Shown here piece after piece: positions 1 through 8,075 of a stretch of 34,982 bases of DNA. The first letter of the stretch is position 1; every line of letters begins with the position of its first letter. The notes below the pieces were generated by a model. The model ran no database searches. It was not told where the DNA came from and saw only the letters and a list, made by a program, of their open reading frames with translations. The stretch is from Cyclobacteriaceae bacterium. Its GTDB lineage: Bacteria; Bacteroidota; Bacteroidia; Cytophagales; Cyclobacteriaceae. The position numbers were made by a program, and so were the translations under genes. The stretch covers positions 1 through 34,982 of the forward strand of contig JANXYC010000137.1 of assembly GCA_025350305.1 (NCBI GenBank), written 5' to 3'.

Positions 1-3
1 CTA

Positions 4-15
4 GTGTTAAGTTAA
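4..15 (+). repeat. IS left terminal inverted repeat
   Basis: GTGTTAAGTTAA, matched by GTGCTAAGTTAA read inward from the right end at 1202-1191 (one mismatch). It sits 46 bases before the transposase ATG. Confidence 0.75.
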
Positions 16-61
16 GTATAATATGACGTACTATTTGTATATTTGCTAAACCAAATTACAA

Positions 62-520
62 ATGATACGCTACACTGTAAAACTGCTTAAGTCGGAGGTG
101 GATGAACTTCAGGCTATTATTAACAAGGGCTCCCATACTTCGCAGACATTTCGGGTTGCCTATATTCTTCTGAATTGTGATGAGGGGAGACATTCTGAAA
201 AGGTGACCAATGAACAAATAAGTAAGGTTCTTAAGGTTGGAATGCGTACGATCGACAGAGTCAAGAAGAAATTTGTTGACGAAGGTTTTGAGACTGTTCT
301 GGAAAGACGACCTACCCAGCGTGTCTATGAAGCAAAGATGGATGGTGATACGGAGGCAAGACTGGTAACCCTTTGTTGCAGTGCACCTCCGAAAGGTTTT
401 GCCCGATGGTCCTTGCGTCTGCTGGCTGACAAGATGGTAGAATTAAAGTATGTAGAAAGTCTCTCGCACGTAACGGTTAGGAGCGTTTTAAAAAAAATGA
501 ACTTAAGCCTTGGAGAGTAA
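62..520 (+). CDS. IS630-family transposase, N-terminal part (frame 0)
   Basis: This frame encodes the DNA-binding half of an IS630-type transposase: a helix-turn-helix region at about residues 30-75 (TNEQISKVLKVGMRTIDRVK) followed by a second winged-helix-like segment (RWSLRLLADKM and VTVRSVLKK). The frame ends after 152 residues, a few codons beyond an A8 run at 490-497. The codons TTA AAA AAA (488-496) contain the heptamer A AAA AAA; a -1 slip there continues as AAT GAA CTT AAG CCT TGG into the downstream frame without a stop, giving a 377-residue product, a normal IS630 length. The clean join suggests programmed frameshifting or transcriptional slippage, although a single-base indel in the homopolymer would look the same. 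Confidence 0.85.
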   Translation: MIRYTVKLLKSEVDELQAIINKGSHTSQTFRVAYILLNCDEGRHSEKVTNEQISKVLKVGMRTIDRVKKKFVDEGFETVLERRPTQRVYEAKMDGDTEARLVTLCCSAPPKGFARWSLRLLADKMVELKYVESLSHVTVRSVLKKMNLSLGE

Positions 521-567
521 AAGGGTGGGTAATACCCCCTCAAAAGAGTGGAGAATTTGTTGCCTGT

Positions 568-1194
568 ATGGAGAAGGTTCTGGATGTTTACAAACGGCCA
601 TACCATGTAGATTATCCGGTAATTTGCATGGATGAATCACCCAAGCAATTAATAGAAGAACAGCGGGAATCCATTGCTATGAAACCAGGTCGGGAAGCGA
701 GGGTGGATTATGAATACGTCAGAAATGGAGTCGTCAACATATTTATGGCCAACGAACCATTACGCGGAAAACGATTGGTAGAAGTTACGGAATCTAAGAC
801 CAAGAAGGATTGGGCGATGTTTGTAAAGAGGATAGCTGATCAGCAATATCCCAAAGCAAAACGGATAACCTTGATAATGGATAACTTCGGAACACATACC
901 AGGGGTGCTTTGTATGAAACTTTTGAGCCTATTGAAGCTAAACGGATATCGGACAGATTTGAATTTATATTTACTCCCAAGCATGGCAGTTGGCTGAATA
1001 TGGCCGAAATAGAATTACATGTACTGAATGGTCAATGTTTAAATAGGCACATGTCCACAATGAAAAAAATAAAAGAGGAAGTGCAGGAATGGCAAAGGCA
1101 GAGGAATAACAAGGGTCGGAAAATAAACTGGCAGTTCACCAACAAGGTTGCCAGAATAAAACTGAAAAGACTCTATCCGTCAATTCATGATTAA
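568..1194 (+). CDS. IS630-family transposase, catalytic DDE part (frame -1)
   Basis: This is the RNase-H-like catalytic half. It shows the three expected acidic sites: ICMDESP (first Asp), TLIMDNFGTH (second Asp, with the family's DN..H pattern) and FTPKHGSWLNMAEIE (final Glu). The first ATG of the frame is at 568, but homology-like sequence (NELKPWRVKGW) begins at 496, directly at the A8 slip site, so this part is probably made only as a fusion with the preceding frame and not from 568. The catalytic residues are intact, so the element could still be active. It ends at TAA 1192-1194 within the right inverted repeat. Confidence 0.87.
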   Translation: MEKVLDVYKRPYHVDYPVICMDESPKQLIEEQRESIAMKPGREARVDYEYVRNGVVNIFMANEPLRGKRLVEVTESKTKKDWAMFVKRIADQQYPKAKRITLIMDNFGTHTRGALYETFEPIEAKRISDRFEFIFTPKHGSWLNMAEIELHVLNGQCLNRHMSTMKKIKEEVQEWQRQRNNKGRKINWQFTNKVARIKLKRLYPSIHD

Positions 1195-1202
1195 CTTAGC
1201 AC
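1191..1202 (-). repeat. IS right terminal inverted repeat
   Basis: TTAACTTAGCAC on the plus strand, the inverted partner of 4-15. It overlaps the transposase stop codon (TAA at 1192-1194) and is followed directly by CTAG, whose CTA is the complement of the nuclease stop codon. Confidence 0.75.
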
Positions 1203-1811
1203 CTAGTTTCTCTTCCCAAGTTCGTCTCTTATCTTGGCTGCACGTTCGTAGTCTTCTTTTTCGATCGCATCCTTTAAGAGTTCATTCAGTTTATCGACAG
1301 AATAACTTTTGAAGTCATCACCCTTTTTCGAAGATTCTTTTTTGACTTTTACCTTCTTTTCTGTTTTGGCTTCCGGCTTTTCCTCCTCTTCTTCATCGGT
1401 GAGTACGATGCCGGCTTCCGCCAAAATATTTTCAAACGTGAAAATAGGAGCATCGAAACGAAGTCCCACGGCAATAGCATCGGATGGGCGTGCATCGATT
1501 TCTGACTTTTTCAATCCATCGGTACACACGATTTTTGCAAAGAACACTCCTTCTTTGAGATCCGAAATAACGATTTCATCGACGTGGAAGTGAAACGAAT
1601 TGGCAAACGACTTAAAAAGATCGTGCGTCATGGGCCGGTTGGGGATAATCTTTTCGATTTCAATAGCAATGGCTTGCGCCTCAAACATGCCGATGATAAT
1701 CGGCAGCCTTCGGTTCCCGTCGGCTTCTCCCAGCACAAGTGCAAACGATCCGGTCTGCGACTGGCTGGATGACAATCCTAGAATCTCGAGTTTTATTTTT
1801 TTCAACGACAC
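1203..1811 (-). CDS. Bifunctional nuclease family protein (DUF151) with C-terminal UVR motif
   Basis: Residues 1-130 match the bifunctional nuclease (BFN/DUF151) fold, with typical stretches such as LPIIIGMFEAQAIA and DARPSDAIAVGLR. An acidic then lysine-rich linker (about 137-165) leads to a UVR-type helix pair at 166-201 (YERAAKIRDELGKR), the arrangement usual in Bacteroidota. Members have been reported to have RNase and DNase activity, but the physiological role is unsettled. The start is GTG at 1811: there is no in-frame ATG before the upstream stop TAA, and TTG at 1805 is the only alternative. The stop TAG is formed by the CTAG shared with the IS630 element, so the insertion lies exactly at the end of the gene and appears to leave the protein whole. 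Confidence 0.88.
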   Translation of the reverse strand: MSLKKIKLEILGLSSSQSQTGSFALVLGEADGNRRLPIIIGMFEAQAIAIEIEKIIPNRPMTHDLFKSFANSFHFHVDEIVISDLKEGVFFAKIVCTDGLKKSEIDARPSDAIAVGLRFDAPIFTFENILAEAGIVLTDEEEEEKPEAKTEKKVKVKKESSKKGDDFKSYSVDKLNELLKDAIEKEDYERAAKIRDELGKRN

Positions 1812-1875
1812 CTTATCTTTAAAGCGATTACGATATTAAAAAAATTGGCTGATCAAGCTGGCAAATTAAGGATAA

Positions 1876-2829
1876 TTATTTAGAGGCCTTTATGGCGGCT
1901 ATCAATTTTGGCACCACCTCAAATGCATCACCCACGATCCCGTAATCAGCTGCTTTGAAGAACGGCGCATCGGCATCCTTATTGATTACAACAATGCATT
2001 TCGATGAGTTCACACCGGCCAGGTGCTGAATGGCGCCTGAGATTCCAATGGCAATATAAAGTTGGGGAGCCACTTTCACGCCAGTCTGACCAACATGCTC
2101 GTGATGTGGCCGCCACCCCATATCGGAAACCGGTTTGCTGCAGCCGGTGGCAGCATGAAGCGTCTTCGCAAGCTCTTCCAGCATTCCCCAATGCTCCGGG
2201 CCTTTGAGACCGCGGCCACCAGAAACCACAATATTGGCTTCCGGTAATGAAATTTCTGTGCTGGCCTTTTCGGTAGAAAGTATCTTTGTGTTGAAGTCTG
2301 CATCGTTGAGAACCGGCGTGAACGGAACTGTGGAAACTGCTGCTCCCGTCTCCTTCAATTCTGCAGCATTCTTTTTTATGGCGATCACCTTTTTAGCCGA
2401 CTTCATTTCAACAAATGAAAACGCCTTACCAGTATAAATGCTGCGTTTTACCACAAAACCCGAGGTGGTTGTGGGTAGCTCTACCACATTGGATGCGAAA
2501 CTTGCCCCTGTCTTCACCGCAACCTTTGCTGCAACCGGAGTGCCTAACGAAGAGTTAGCCAATATTAGATTGTCAGCACTTTCCTGCTCCATGGCCTGGA
2601 TCAGCACCGAAGCATATACCTGAATAACCGGATGATCCAGTTTTGTGTCAGCGGCATGGAGGACCTTCGTCGCTCCATATTTACCAACAGCATCCAGCTC
2701 CGGCTTATCAATTGTTCCAAGGGCGATGGCGACCACCAGGCCTCCCATGGCGTGTGCGTAGGCTACCGCCTCGAGGGAAGTTTTTTTGATCTTACCATCG
2801 GCACTTTCTATAAATACGAGTGTTGTCAT
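1876..2829 (-). CDS. etfA: Electron transfer flavoprotein subunit alpha
   Basis: A 317-residue EtfA/FixB protein. The N-terminal alpha/beta domain occupies about 1-190. The FAD-binding C-terminal domain carries the family signature SGRGLKGPEHW, followed by SDMGWRPHHEHVGQTGV and PQLYIAIGISGAIQHLAG, which contact FAD. Together with EtfB it forms the cytosolic heterodimer that takes electrons from acyl-CoA dehydrogenases and passes them to ETF-quinone oxidoreductase. It lies 55 bases downstream of etfB and is surely co-transcribed with it. The usual length and complete motifs indicate a functional gene. Confidence 0.96.
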   Translation of the reverse strand: MTTLVFIESADGKIKKTSLEAVAYAHAMGGLVVAIALGTIDKPELDAVGKYGATKVLHAADTKLDHPVIQVYASVLIQAMEQESADNLILANSSLGTPVAAKVAVKTGASFASNVVELPTTTSGFVVKRSIYTGKAFSFVEMKSAKKVIAIKKNAAELKETGAAVSTVPFTPVLNDADFNTKILSTEKASTEISLPEANIVVSGGRGLKGPEHWGMLEELAKTLHAATGCSKPVSDMGWRPHHEHVGQTGVKVAPQLYIAIGISGAIQHLAGVNSSKCIVVINKDADAPFFKAADYGIVGDAFEVVPKLIAAIKASK

Positions 2830-2884
2830 AAACTATTGGGATCACGGCTGCTTGAAGTACAATCTGGAATCTTGAATTTGTAAT

Positions 2885-3616
2885 CTAAAGTACTTTTGCT
2901 TCGGTTTTCAATCGTGTTACCAACTCAGCAACATTATCTGCTGAAATCATTTTCACAGCTCCTTTTGGCGGGGGTAACTCAAACTTTTGCGCCACGATTG
3001 AATTCTCAACTACTTTCGGCTCCACCACTTTCAATGGTTTAGTCCGGGCACTCATAATTCCACGCATGTTCGGAATTTTCCACTCTGCGATCGGCTCCTG
3101 GCATCCTGCAACAAGTGGCAAATTGGCCTCTACATATTCCTTACCACCTTCAATCTCTCTTGCCATTTTCACTTTCGTACCATCAATATCCAGTTTCATA
3201 ACAGGTGATATAGCAGGCACACCCAGCATCTCTCCCACCATGGCATGAACCACCCCGCCGTTGAAATCGATGGACTCCCGTCCCATGAGGATGAGATCAA
3301 AACCTTTTGCATGCCCGGCGATCTGGGATGCAACAAAATATGAATCGGTTGGCACTGCGTTCACCCGGATGGCATCGTCTGCTCCAATCGCAAGCGCTTT
3401 GCGTATCGTGGGCTCGGTATCGGCAAGGCCCACGTTAAGCACGGTGACTGTAGCCCCGGAAGACTCTTTTAGCTCGATGGCACGCGCCAAAGCGTAATCA
3501 TCATAGGGGCCTATGATAAATTGTACTCCGGTAGTATCAAACTTGGTATTATTATCAATAAAATTAATTTTGGAAGTTGTGTCAGGTACATGTGTGATAC
3601 AAACTAAGATCTTCAT
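2885..3616 (-). CDS. etfB: Electron transfer flavoprotein subunit beta
   Basis: EtfB/FixA family protein of 243 residues. It begins MKILVCITHVPDTTSK, the normal N-terminus of the family, so I take the ATG at 3616 and not the ATG eight codons upstream (3640). Visible family features are the GPYDDYALARAIELKE region and the ETF-beta signature around GRESIDFNGGVVHAMVGEMLGVP. It partners EtfA in electron transfer from fatty-acid or amino-acid oxidation dehydrogenases. First gene of the minus-strand etfB-etfA pair; I could not find a convincing -33/-7 promoter upstream. Confidence 0.95.
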   Translation of the reverse strand: MKILVCITHVPDTTSKINFIDNNTKFDTTGVQFIIGPYDDYALARAIELKESSGATVTVLNVGLADTEPTIRKALAIGADDAIRVNAVPTDSYFVASQIAGHAKGFDLILMGRESIDFNGGVVHAMVGEMLGVPAISPVMKLDIDGTKVKMAREIEGGKEYVEANLPLVAGCQEPIAEWKIPNMRGIMSARTKPLKVVEPKVVENSIVAQKFELPPPKGAVKMISADNVAELVTRLKTEAKVL

Positions 3617-3721
3617 AGTCAGGTGATTAGTTCGATTCAAACGATCGTGATGGCAAGATAATAAAACTGTTGATTTGTTGATTAGTTTATACTTTGAATC
3701 GTGATCTGAATCGTTTTCCTT

Positions 3722-4042
3722 ATGGACCGGCTAAAACTGTTAAAACAATTTGCGCAGGAAGAGCCTGGTGACCCGTTTAATCTTTACGCCCTTGCGCTTG
3801 AATATCTAAAAATCAACCCCTCAGAAGCCAGCAGGCTCTTTGAAAAACTGGTATCAACTCATCCTGATTACCTTCCCACCTACTATCCGTATGCGCACTT
3901 GCTCATTGAACGCAAAGACCTGGACAAGGCAGAACGAATATTTCAACAAGGAATGGAAACAGCAAAAGCAAAGAATGAATTCAAGACATTTAGGGAAATT
4001 CAGGCAGCGTATGATGATTGGAAGAACGAAATGAGAGAATGA
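3722..4042 (+). CDS. Small tetratricopeptide-repeat protein
   Basis: A 106-residue soluble protein made of about two and a half TPR helix pairs: DPFNLYALALEYLKINPSEASRLFEKLV, then LPTYYPYAHLLIERKDLDKAERIFQQGME, then a capping helix. No signal peptide or membrane segment. Proteins of this size and pattern are common next to housekeeping genes in Cytophagales, but the partner is unknown. It is transcribed divergently from etfBA (105 bases between starts). Its last codons (ATG AGA GAA TGA, 4031-4042) already belong to the ATGAG-rich repeat array that fills the gap to the convergent gene. Confidence 0.8.
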   Translation: MDRLKLLKQFAQEEPGDPFNLYALALEYLKINPSEASRLFEKLVSTHPDYLPTYYPYAHLLIERKDLDKAERIFQQGMETAKAKNEFKTFREIQAAYDDWKNEMRE

Positions 4043-4157
4043 GAGTAATGAGTAATGAGTAATGAGTAGTGAGACAATACATAAGAACCCACACTATTTG
4101 TGTCTTATATCTCACGTCTCATATCTCATATCTCACGTCTCATATCTCATGTCTCCT
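4031..4157. repeat. Convergent heptamer repeat array between two gene ends
   Basis: ATGAG/GTGAG starts occur at 4031, 4039, 4048, 4055, 4062 and 4069; from 4048 to 4075 they are exact 7-base units (ATGAGTA three times, then GTGAGAC). After a 26-base spacer, eight consecutive 7-base units of the form RTCTCAY (with two variants, GTCTTAT and GTCTCCT) run without interruption from 4102 to 4157. Read on the minus strand these are RTGAGAY, so the two blocks face each other. The array spans the entire intergenic gap and enters both stop codons. It could pair into an imperfect hairpin acting as a two-way terminator. Confidence 0.85.
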
Positions 4158-5151
4158 AGTCTATTTTAAATACAATCTTCCCTACTTTATTCGGTAAGGT
4201 GATATCGGCAAACGATTCAGCTAATTTTGAAAAAGGTCGGATGGAGTCAATCATAGGCCGGATCTGATGCTTGCCTACAAAGGTGAGCATCTCGCTGAAC
4301 TCATAATCATTGCCCATGGTGGTGCCTTGAAGCGAAAGTTGGTTCCAGAACATCCTATACAGGTCTATCTTGGAGGGTAGCCCGTTGGTCGCTCCGTAGA
4401 AAACTATTTTGCCACTCGGTCTTAATACTTTGATAAAATTGTTGACCTGATCCCCACCAGCGCTGTCGATGATCAGGTTGAATCCTCCTTTTGTTTTCCA
4501 AAGGTCACTGTAATTGGATTCCTTTTTATAATTGTAGGCCCCTTTAGCCCCCATCTTTAAGGCGCGTGCAATTTTCTCGTCGCTTCCTGAAGTAACGTAC
4601 ACATTTGCCCCCGCTGCCCGGGCGAACAGAAACGCAAATTGCGCCACGCCACCGCCAAAGCCTGAGATCAATACATTTTGTCCGGCTTTAAGTTCTCCCT
4701 GGCGGAACAAAGCACGGAAAGCCGTAAGCCCTCCCAACGGCAACGCAGCTGCCTGAAGAAAATCAAGATGAAATGGCTTGGGCTGAAGCCGGTCAACATC
4801 GACAAGGCAATACTCAGCGAAGGTGCCGTTGACAGGCATTCCCAAGATGCCGTATTTTTTGGATTGTACGTCAGGGTCAGGCCCCCAGTCGATGTTGGGG
4901 TTGATCACCACCTCCTGGCCGATCCATGAATTGTCTTTTTCATCACCTACAGCATCAACAACTCCCGACCCATCGGAACCCAGGATGACGCCATAACGGA
5001 TGTTGGGGTATTTGCCTTGCCTGATCCACTCTTCCCTGCGGTTGAGTGCAATCGCTTTCATTTTAACCAATGCCTTACCCGTTGACAAAGCCGGTTTGTC
5101 AACTTCTTTCCAATCAATCTGGCCGGGGCCAGTGAGTACCAGGGCTTTCAT
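4156..5151 (-). CDS. Zinc-binding-alcohol-dehydrogenase / quinone-oxidoreductase family protein (MDR superfamily)
   Basis: A 331-residue medium-chain dehydrogenase/reductase. The GroES-like N-terminal domain (about 1-125) includes GSDGSGVVDAVG; the Rossmann domain contains the nucleotide motif ISGFGGGVAQFAFLFARAAG and later GSDEKIARALKMGAKGAYNY. The catalytic- and structural-zinc cysteines of classic alcohol dehydrogenases are absent, so it is more likely an NADPH-dependent quinone/enone reductase of the YhdH/crotonyl-CoA-reductase-like branch. The substrate cannot be told. It stands alone on the minus strand, converging with the TPR gene; its TAG stop lies at the end of the heptamer array. 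Confidence 0.85.
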   Translation of the reverse strand: MKALVLTGPGQIDWKEVDKPALSTGKALVKMKAIALNRREEWIRQGKYPNIRYGVILGSDGSGVVDAVGDEKDNSWIGQEVVINPNIDWGPDPDVQSKKYGILGMPVNGTFAEYCLVDVDRLQPKPFHLDFLQAAALPLGGLTAFRALFRQGELKAGQNVLISGFGGGVAQFAFLFARAAGANVYVTSGSDEKIARALKMGAKGAYNYKKESNYSDLWKTKGGFNLIIDSAGGDQVNNFIKVLRPSGKIVFYGATNGLPSKIDLYRMFWNQLSLQGTTMGNDYEFSEMLTFVGKHQIRPMIDSIRPFSKLAESFADITLPNKVGKIVFKID

Positions 5152-5272
5152 CTAAACTAATTATACAACCGTTTAATGTCCTAATTCATTTCGCACATCC
5201 GAGGAAAAAACCCGATCTATCAAATAAAAATTTATCCCAAACTATACTATTTTGACCTTCTTACCATGCGCT

Positions 5273-6526
5273 TCAATCAATCTTTTTTTCAGGCAGTGTA
5301 AAGTAAAAAGTACTGCCTTGCCCCACCGTACTTTCAACATACATTCTTCCACCATTGCGTTCTACTAATTCCTTGCTTAAAAGCAAACCAATACCTGCAC
5401 CCTTATAACCAGGCCGCCCGATGGAGTGGAAATCCTCTTTCACGTTAAACAGCTTATGAATGTCCTCTTCGCTTAGGCCAACGCCGGCATCCTTTATACC
5501 AATGGTCACCAAACCGTCCTTACGCCCAGAGAAGCATGTTATTACACCGCCTGGATGTGTATAGTGAACAGCATTGGAAAGCAAATTATCAAGAATGATC
5601 CCAATCATTTCTTTATCGGCGAATACGTATTGCCGGTCCGGTATAAATATATTAAACGCAAGTTTTTTCGCTGTCAACTGTGACCGGAATCTTTCAAGCA
5701 TTTGACCGGCCAGGGCCTTGCCGTCAAAAATCTCCGGATGAAACGGTTTCGGGTTTGAATGATAACCCACCCAATGGACCACATTATTCAAGGCGCTCTT
5801 TAAGTCCACCGCCGTGGTGTGCAAGTGTGTCAGGAATTGAACCGTTTCTTCCTTTTTCAATGTTGCCAGCTGGCTGCCTAATCCTCGTGTAAGATTTTCA
5901 AATGACACCAGGGAGTCTTTCATGTCGTACGATAGCACGGTAAAAAGTTTCTCTTTAAACGCTTGCAGTTCCTCAAGATCCGATGTGGATCGCACAAGCT
6001 TTTTTTGCAGTTGGTTCTTTTTTCTAAACAAGGCAATGATGGCGACCGAAGCCAGTACCAACATACTAGCAAGAAGCATGAGGGTATTTCGCCAATTCCG
6101 CTCTGCCGTTTCCTGTAGTTTCCTGATGCTCTTCTCAAATGATGTCACTACCTGTTGATGATCCTCCTTTTCCTTGACCATTTTCAATCGCGATTCAGCC
6201 TCCAATTCGTTGCGTATCACGAGTTCAGCTGAGTCTCTGTAAGCCTCCGCCATTTTGAAATCATGGATCGCTTTTTCGTAATCTTTTTTTGCGATGTGAA
6301 CTTCGTAAAGCCACAGACAGGCCGTTATGACACTGTCCAGGTTATTGGATTGGATTGCCATTAGTAAAACCGAGTCAGCATAAAGCTCTGCAGCTTCATA
6401 ATTTTTCAGCTCTAAAAAAGCCTGTGATTTATCATGGTAGTAACCGGCCTTTTCCGATTGAGAGAAGCCAGCACCCACAATAAGCAGTAGAAAAGAAAAG
6501 AGAACTGCTCTCAAATTAATAACCAT
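5273..6526 (-). CDS. Membrane histidine-kinase-like protein with Tyr in place of the phospho-acceptor His
   Basis: 417 residues: signal peptide (1-23), a TPR-like extracytoplasmic helical region (about 25-140), one membrane segment (147-167), a coiled coil, a dimerisation-helix-like region and a GHKL ATPase domain. The ATPase boxes look intact: N box DNLLSNAV (313-320), G1 DAGVG (346-350), G2 GAGIGLLL (376-383). The H box, normally S-H-D-L-R-x-P-L, reads SYDMKDSL, with Tyr200 (codon TAC at 5929-5927) where His should be. It therefore probably cannot autophosphorylate in the usual way and may be an ATP-binding sensor or a partner of another kinase. No response regulator is adjacent. Its ATG overlaps the dnaB stop by one base (TAATG), implying translational coupling. 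Confidence 0.85.
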   Translation of the reverse strand: MVINLRAVLFSFLLLIVGAGFSQSEKAGYYHDKSQAFLELKNYEAAELYADSVLLMAIQSNNLDSVITACLWLYEVHIAKKDYEKAIHDFKMAEAYRDSAELVIRNELEAESRLKMVKEKEDHQQVVTSFEKSIRKLQETAERNWRNTLMLLASMLVLASVAIIALFRKKNQLQKKLVRSTSDLEELQAFKEKLFTVLSYDMKDSLVSFENLTRGLGSQLATLKKEETVQFLTHLHTTAVDLKSALNNVVHWVGYHSNPKPFHPEIFDGKALAGQMLERFRSQLTAKKLAFNIFIPDRQYVFADKEMIGIILDNLLSNAVHYTHPGGVITCFSGRKDGLVTIGIKDAGVGLSEEDIHKLFNVKEDFHSIGRPGYKGAGIGLLLSKELVERNGGRMYVESTVGQGSTFYFTLPEKKID

Positions 6527-8037
6527 TAAAAAGGCATTTCTTCGTCGCCTCTCGGTGGAGGAGGGACATCGTCGCGGAAGGTATTCAACCTGCTTTCGCG
6601 GGTGACACTACCAAACCCGCCTGTGTTAGAAGGTCCATCAAAGTCCGCAAACTTGGTGTATTTACCTATAAACTTGAGTCTCACCGTATCCAGCGACCCA
6701 TTTCTATGTTTGGCAACGATAACTTCCGCCATCCCTTGTGTAGGAAGACCTTCTTCATCCACCGTTATCTTGTAATATTCTGGTCGATAGAGAAACATAA
6801 CGATGTCGGCATCCTGCTCAATGGAGCCTGATTCGCGCAAGTCAGAAAGTTGAGGGCGCTTGTCACCCCCCCTTGTCTCCACACCGCGACTTAACTGTGA
6901 AAGCGCAATGACAGGAACGTCCAACTCTTTGGCGATCCCTTTGAGGGCACGTGAGATTGATGCTATTTCCTGTTCCCGATTGCCCATACTATCACCTTTC
7001 ATCAATTGGAGGTAGTCGATAACGATAAGCTGGACATTATGCTCGGCTTTTAACCTTCTGCACTTAGCGCGAAGTTCAAGAATGGAAAGTGCCGGGGTAT
7101 CGTCAATAAAAATAGGGGCAGCCGAAAGTCGGTTGGTTTTGGTCACGAGCTGTTGCCATTCAAAGTCAGCCAGGTTACCACGTTTGATTTTTTCTGATTC
7201 CAATTCCGCTTCGGCGGAAATAAGGCGGTTGACCAGTTGCAAGGAGGCCATCTCGAGGGAGAACATTGCGACAGGGAAATTAAAGTCAACGGCTGCGTTG
7301 CGCAAAGCCGACACAACAAATGCTGTCTTACCCATGCCAGGCCGTGAGGCAATGATGATCAGGTCAGATTTTTGCCAACCACTCAAAACCCGGTCAAGTT
7401 TTGTGAATCCGCTAGGCACCCCGGTGAGTCCGTCCTTATGATTTTTTCTTTCTTGTAATTCTTTTACAGCCCTGAACATCAGGGACTTCATCGTATCGTA
7501 GTTCTTCCGAAGGTTGGAGTCCGAAATGGCAAAGACGGCTTGCTCGGTTTTGTCCAATAGATCAAATACATCGCTCGTGTCTTCGTATGCCTCGTGCTGG
7601 ATTTGGGAGGAAATCTGGATGAGCTCACGTTTGATTGCCATCTCAATGATGATACGGGCGTGGTATTCGATGTTGGCGGCTGAACTCACTTTTGAAGTAA
7701 GCTCGGCTATATAGTAGGCTCCTCCCACCACTTCAAGCTTCCCATTCTTTCTTAACTGGGCCACCACGGTGCGCATGTCAACTGGCTCGGAGGCCTTGAA
7801 CAGATCAACAATGGATTGGTAAATCCCTTTGTGTTGTTCGGTGTAGAAATGTTCAGGGCGAAGAAATTCTATAACAGCGGTTAACGCGTTCTTTTCCAGC
7901 ATTAAAGCCCCCAAGACTGCTTCTTCCAGATCAAGCGCCTGAGGCGGCAGTTTGCCCATGTTCTCCGCAATATCACGGGGAACTAGCTTGGCAATTTTAG
8001 TGCTGCCTGACCTCAATGACGTTGATCGTTGCTCCAT
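6526..8037 (-). CDS. dnaB: Replicative DNA helicase DnaB
   Basis: 503 residues from the ATG at 8037. The N-terminal primase-interacting domain covers about 30-180 (PPQALDLEEAVLGALM). The RecA-like helicase domain has Walker A SRPGMGKTA (231-239), Walker B LIVIDYLQLM, and the arginine-finger/H4 region QLSRGVETR and DLRESGSIEQDADIV. It unwinds DNA at the replication fork as a hexamer. A longer reading to an ATG at 8100 is possible, but a good Bacteroidota promoter (-7 TAGGTTTG at 8083-8076) lies inside that extension, so the transcript would begin near 8070 and the 8037 start is preferred. The stop overlaps the start of the histidine-kinase-like gene. No intein is seen. Confidence 0.96.
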   Translation of the reverse strand: MEQRSTSLRSGSTKIAKLVPRDIAENMGKLPPQALDLEEAVLGALMLEKNALTAVIEFLRPEHFYTEQHKGIYQSIVDLFKASEPVDMRTVVAQLRKNGKLEVVGGAYYIAELTSKVSSAANIEYHARIIIEMAIKRELIQISSQIQHEAYEDTSDVFDLLDKTEQAVFAISDSNLRKNYDTMKSLMFRAVKELQERKNHKDGLTGVPSGFTKLDRVLSGWQKSDLIIIASRPGMGKTAFVVSALRNAAVDFNFPVAMFSLEMASLQLVNRLISAEAELESEKIKRGNLADFEWQQLVTKTNRLSAAPIFIDDTPALSILELRAKCRRLKAEHNVQLIVIDYLQLMKGDSMGNREQEIASISRALKGIAKELDVPVIALSQLSRGVETRGGDKRPQLSDLRESGSIEQDADIVMFLYRPEYYKITVDEEGLPTQGMAEVIVAKHRNGSLDTVRLKFIGKYTKFADFDGPSNTGGFGSVTRESRLNTFRDDVPPPPRGDEEMPF

Positions 8038-8075
8038 ACTTCGTGGTTGTTGTACGTGTTTTTTATTAAGGGAGA

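Larger units (their letters stand above)
1..1206 (+). mobile_element. IS630-family insertion sequence, apparently complete
   Basis: The element runs from terminal repeat GTGTTAAGTTAA (4-15) to TTAACTTAGCAC (1191-1202), which are inverted copies matching at 11 of 12 positions. CTAG is present on both sides (1-4 and 1203-1206), in keeping with the TA/CTAG target preference of the IS630 family. Inside lies a transposase in two frames with all three acidic catalytic motifs. The left flank is at the window edge, so the target duplication cannot be verified beyond CTA. The right end touches the stop codon of the nuclease gene on the other strand. Confidence 0.88.

Noticed and set aside
1820-1870. 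Possible terminator after etfA (partly palindromic GGCTGATCAAGCTGGC beside a T-run on the minus strand)
   Set aside because: The best stem is only three to five pairs with mismatches, and it lies upstream of the nuclease start on the same strand; too weak to call.
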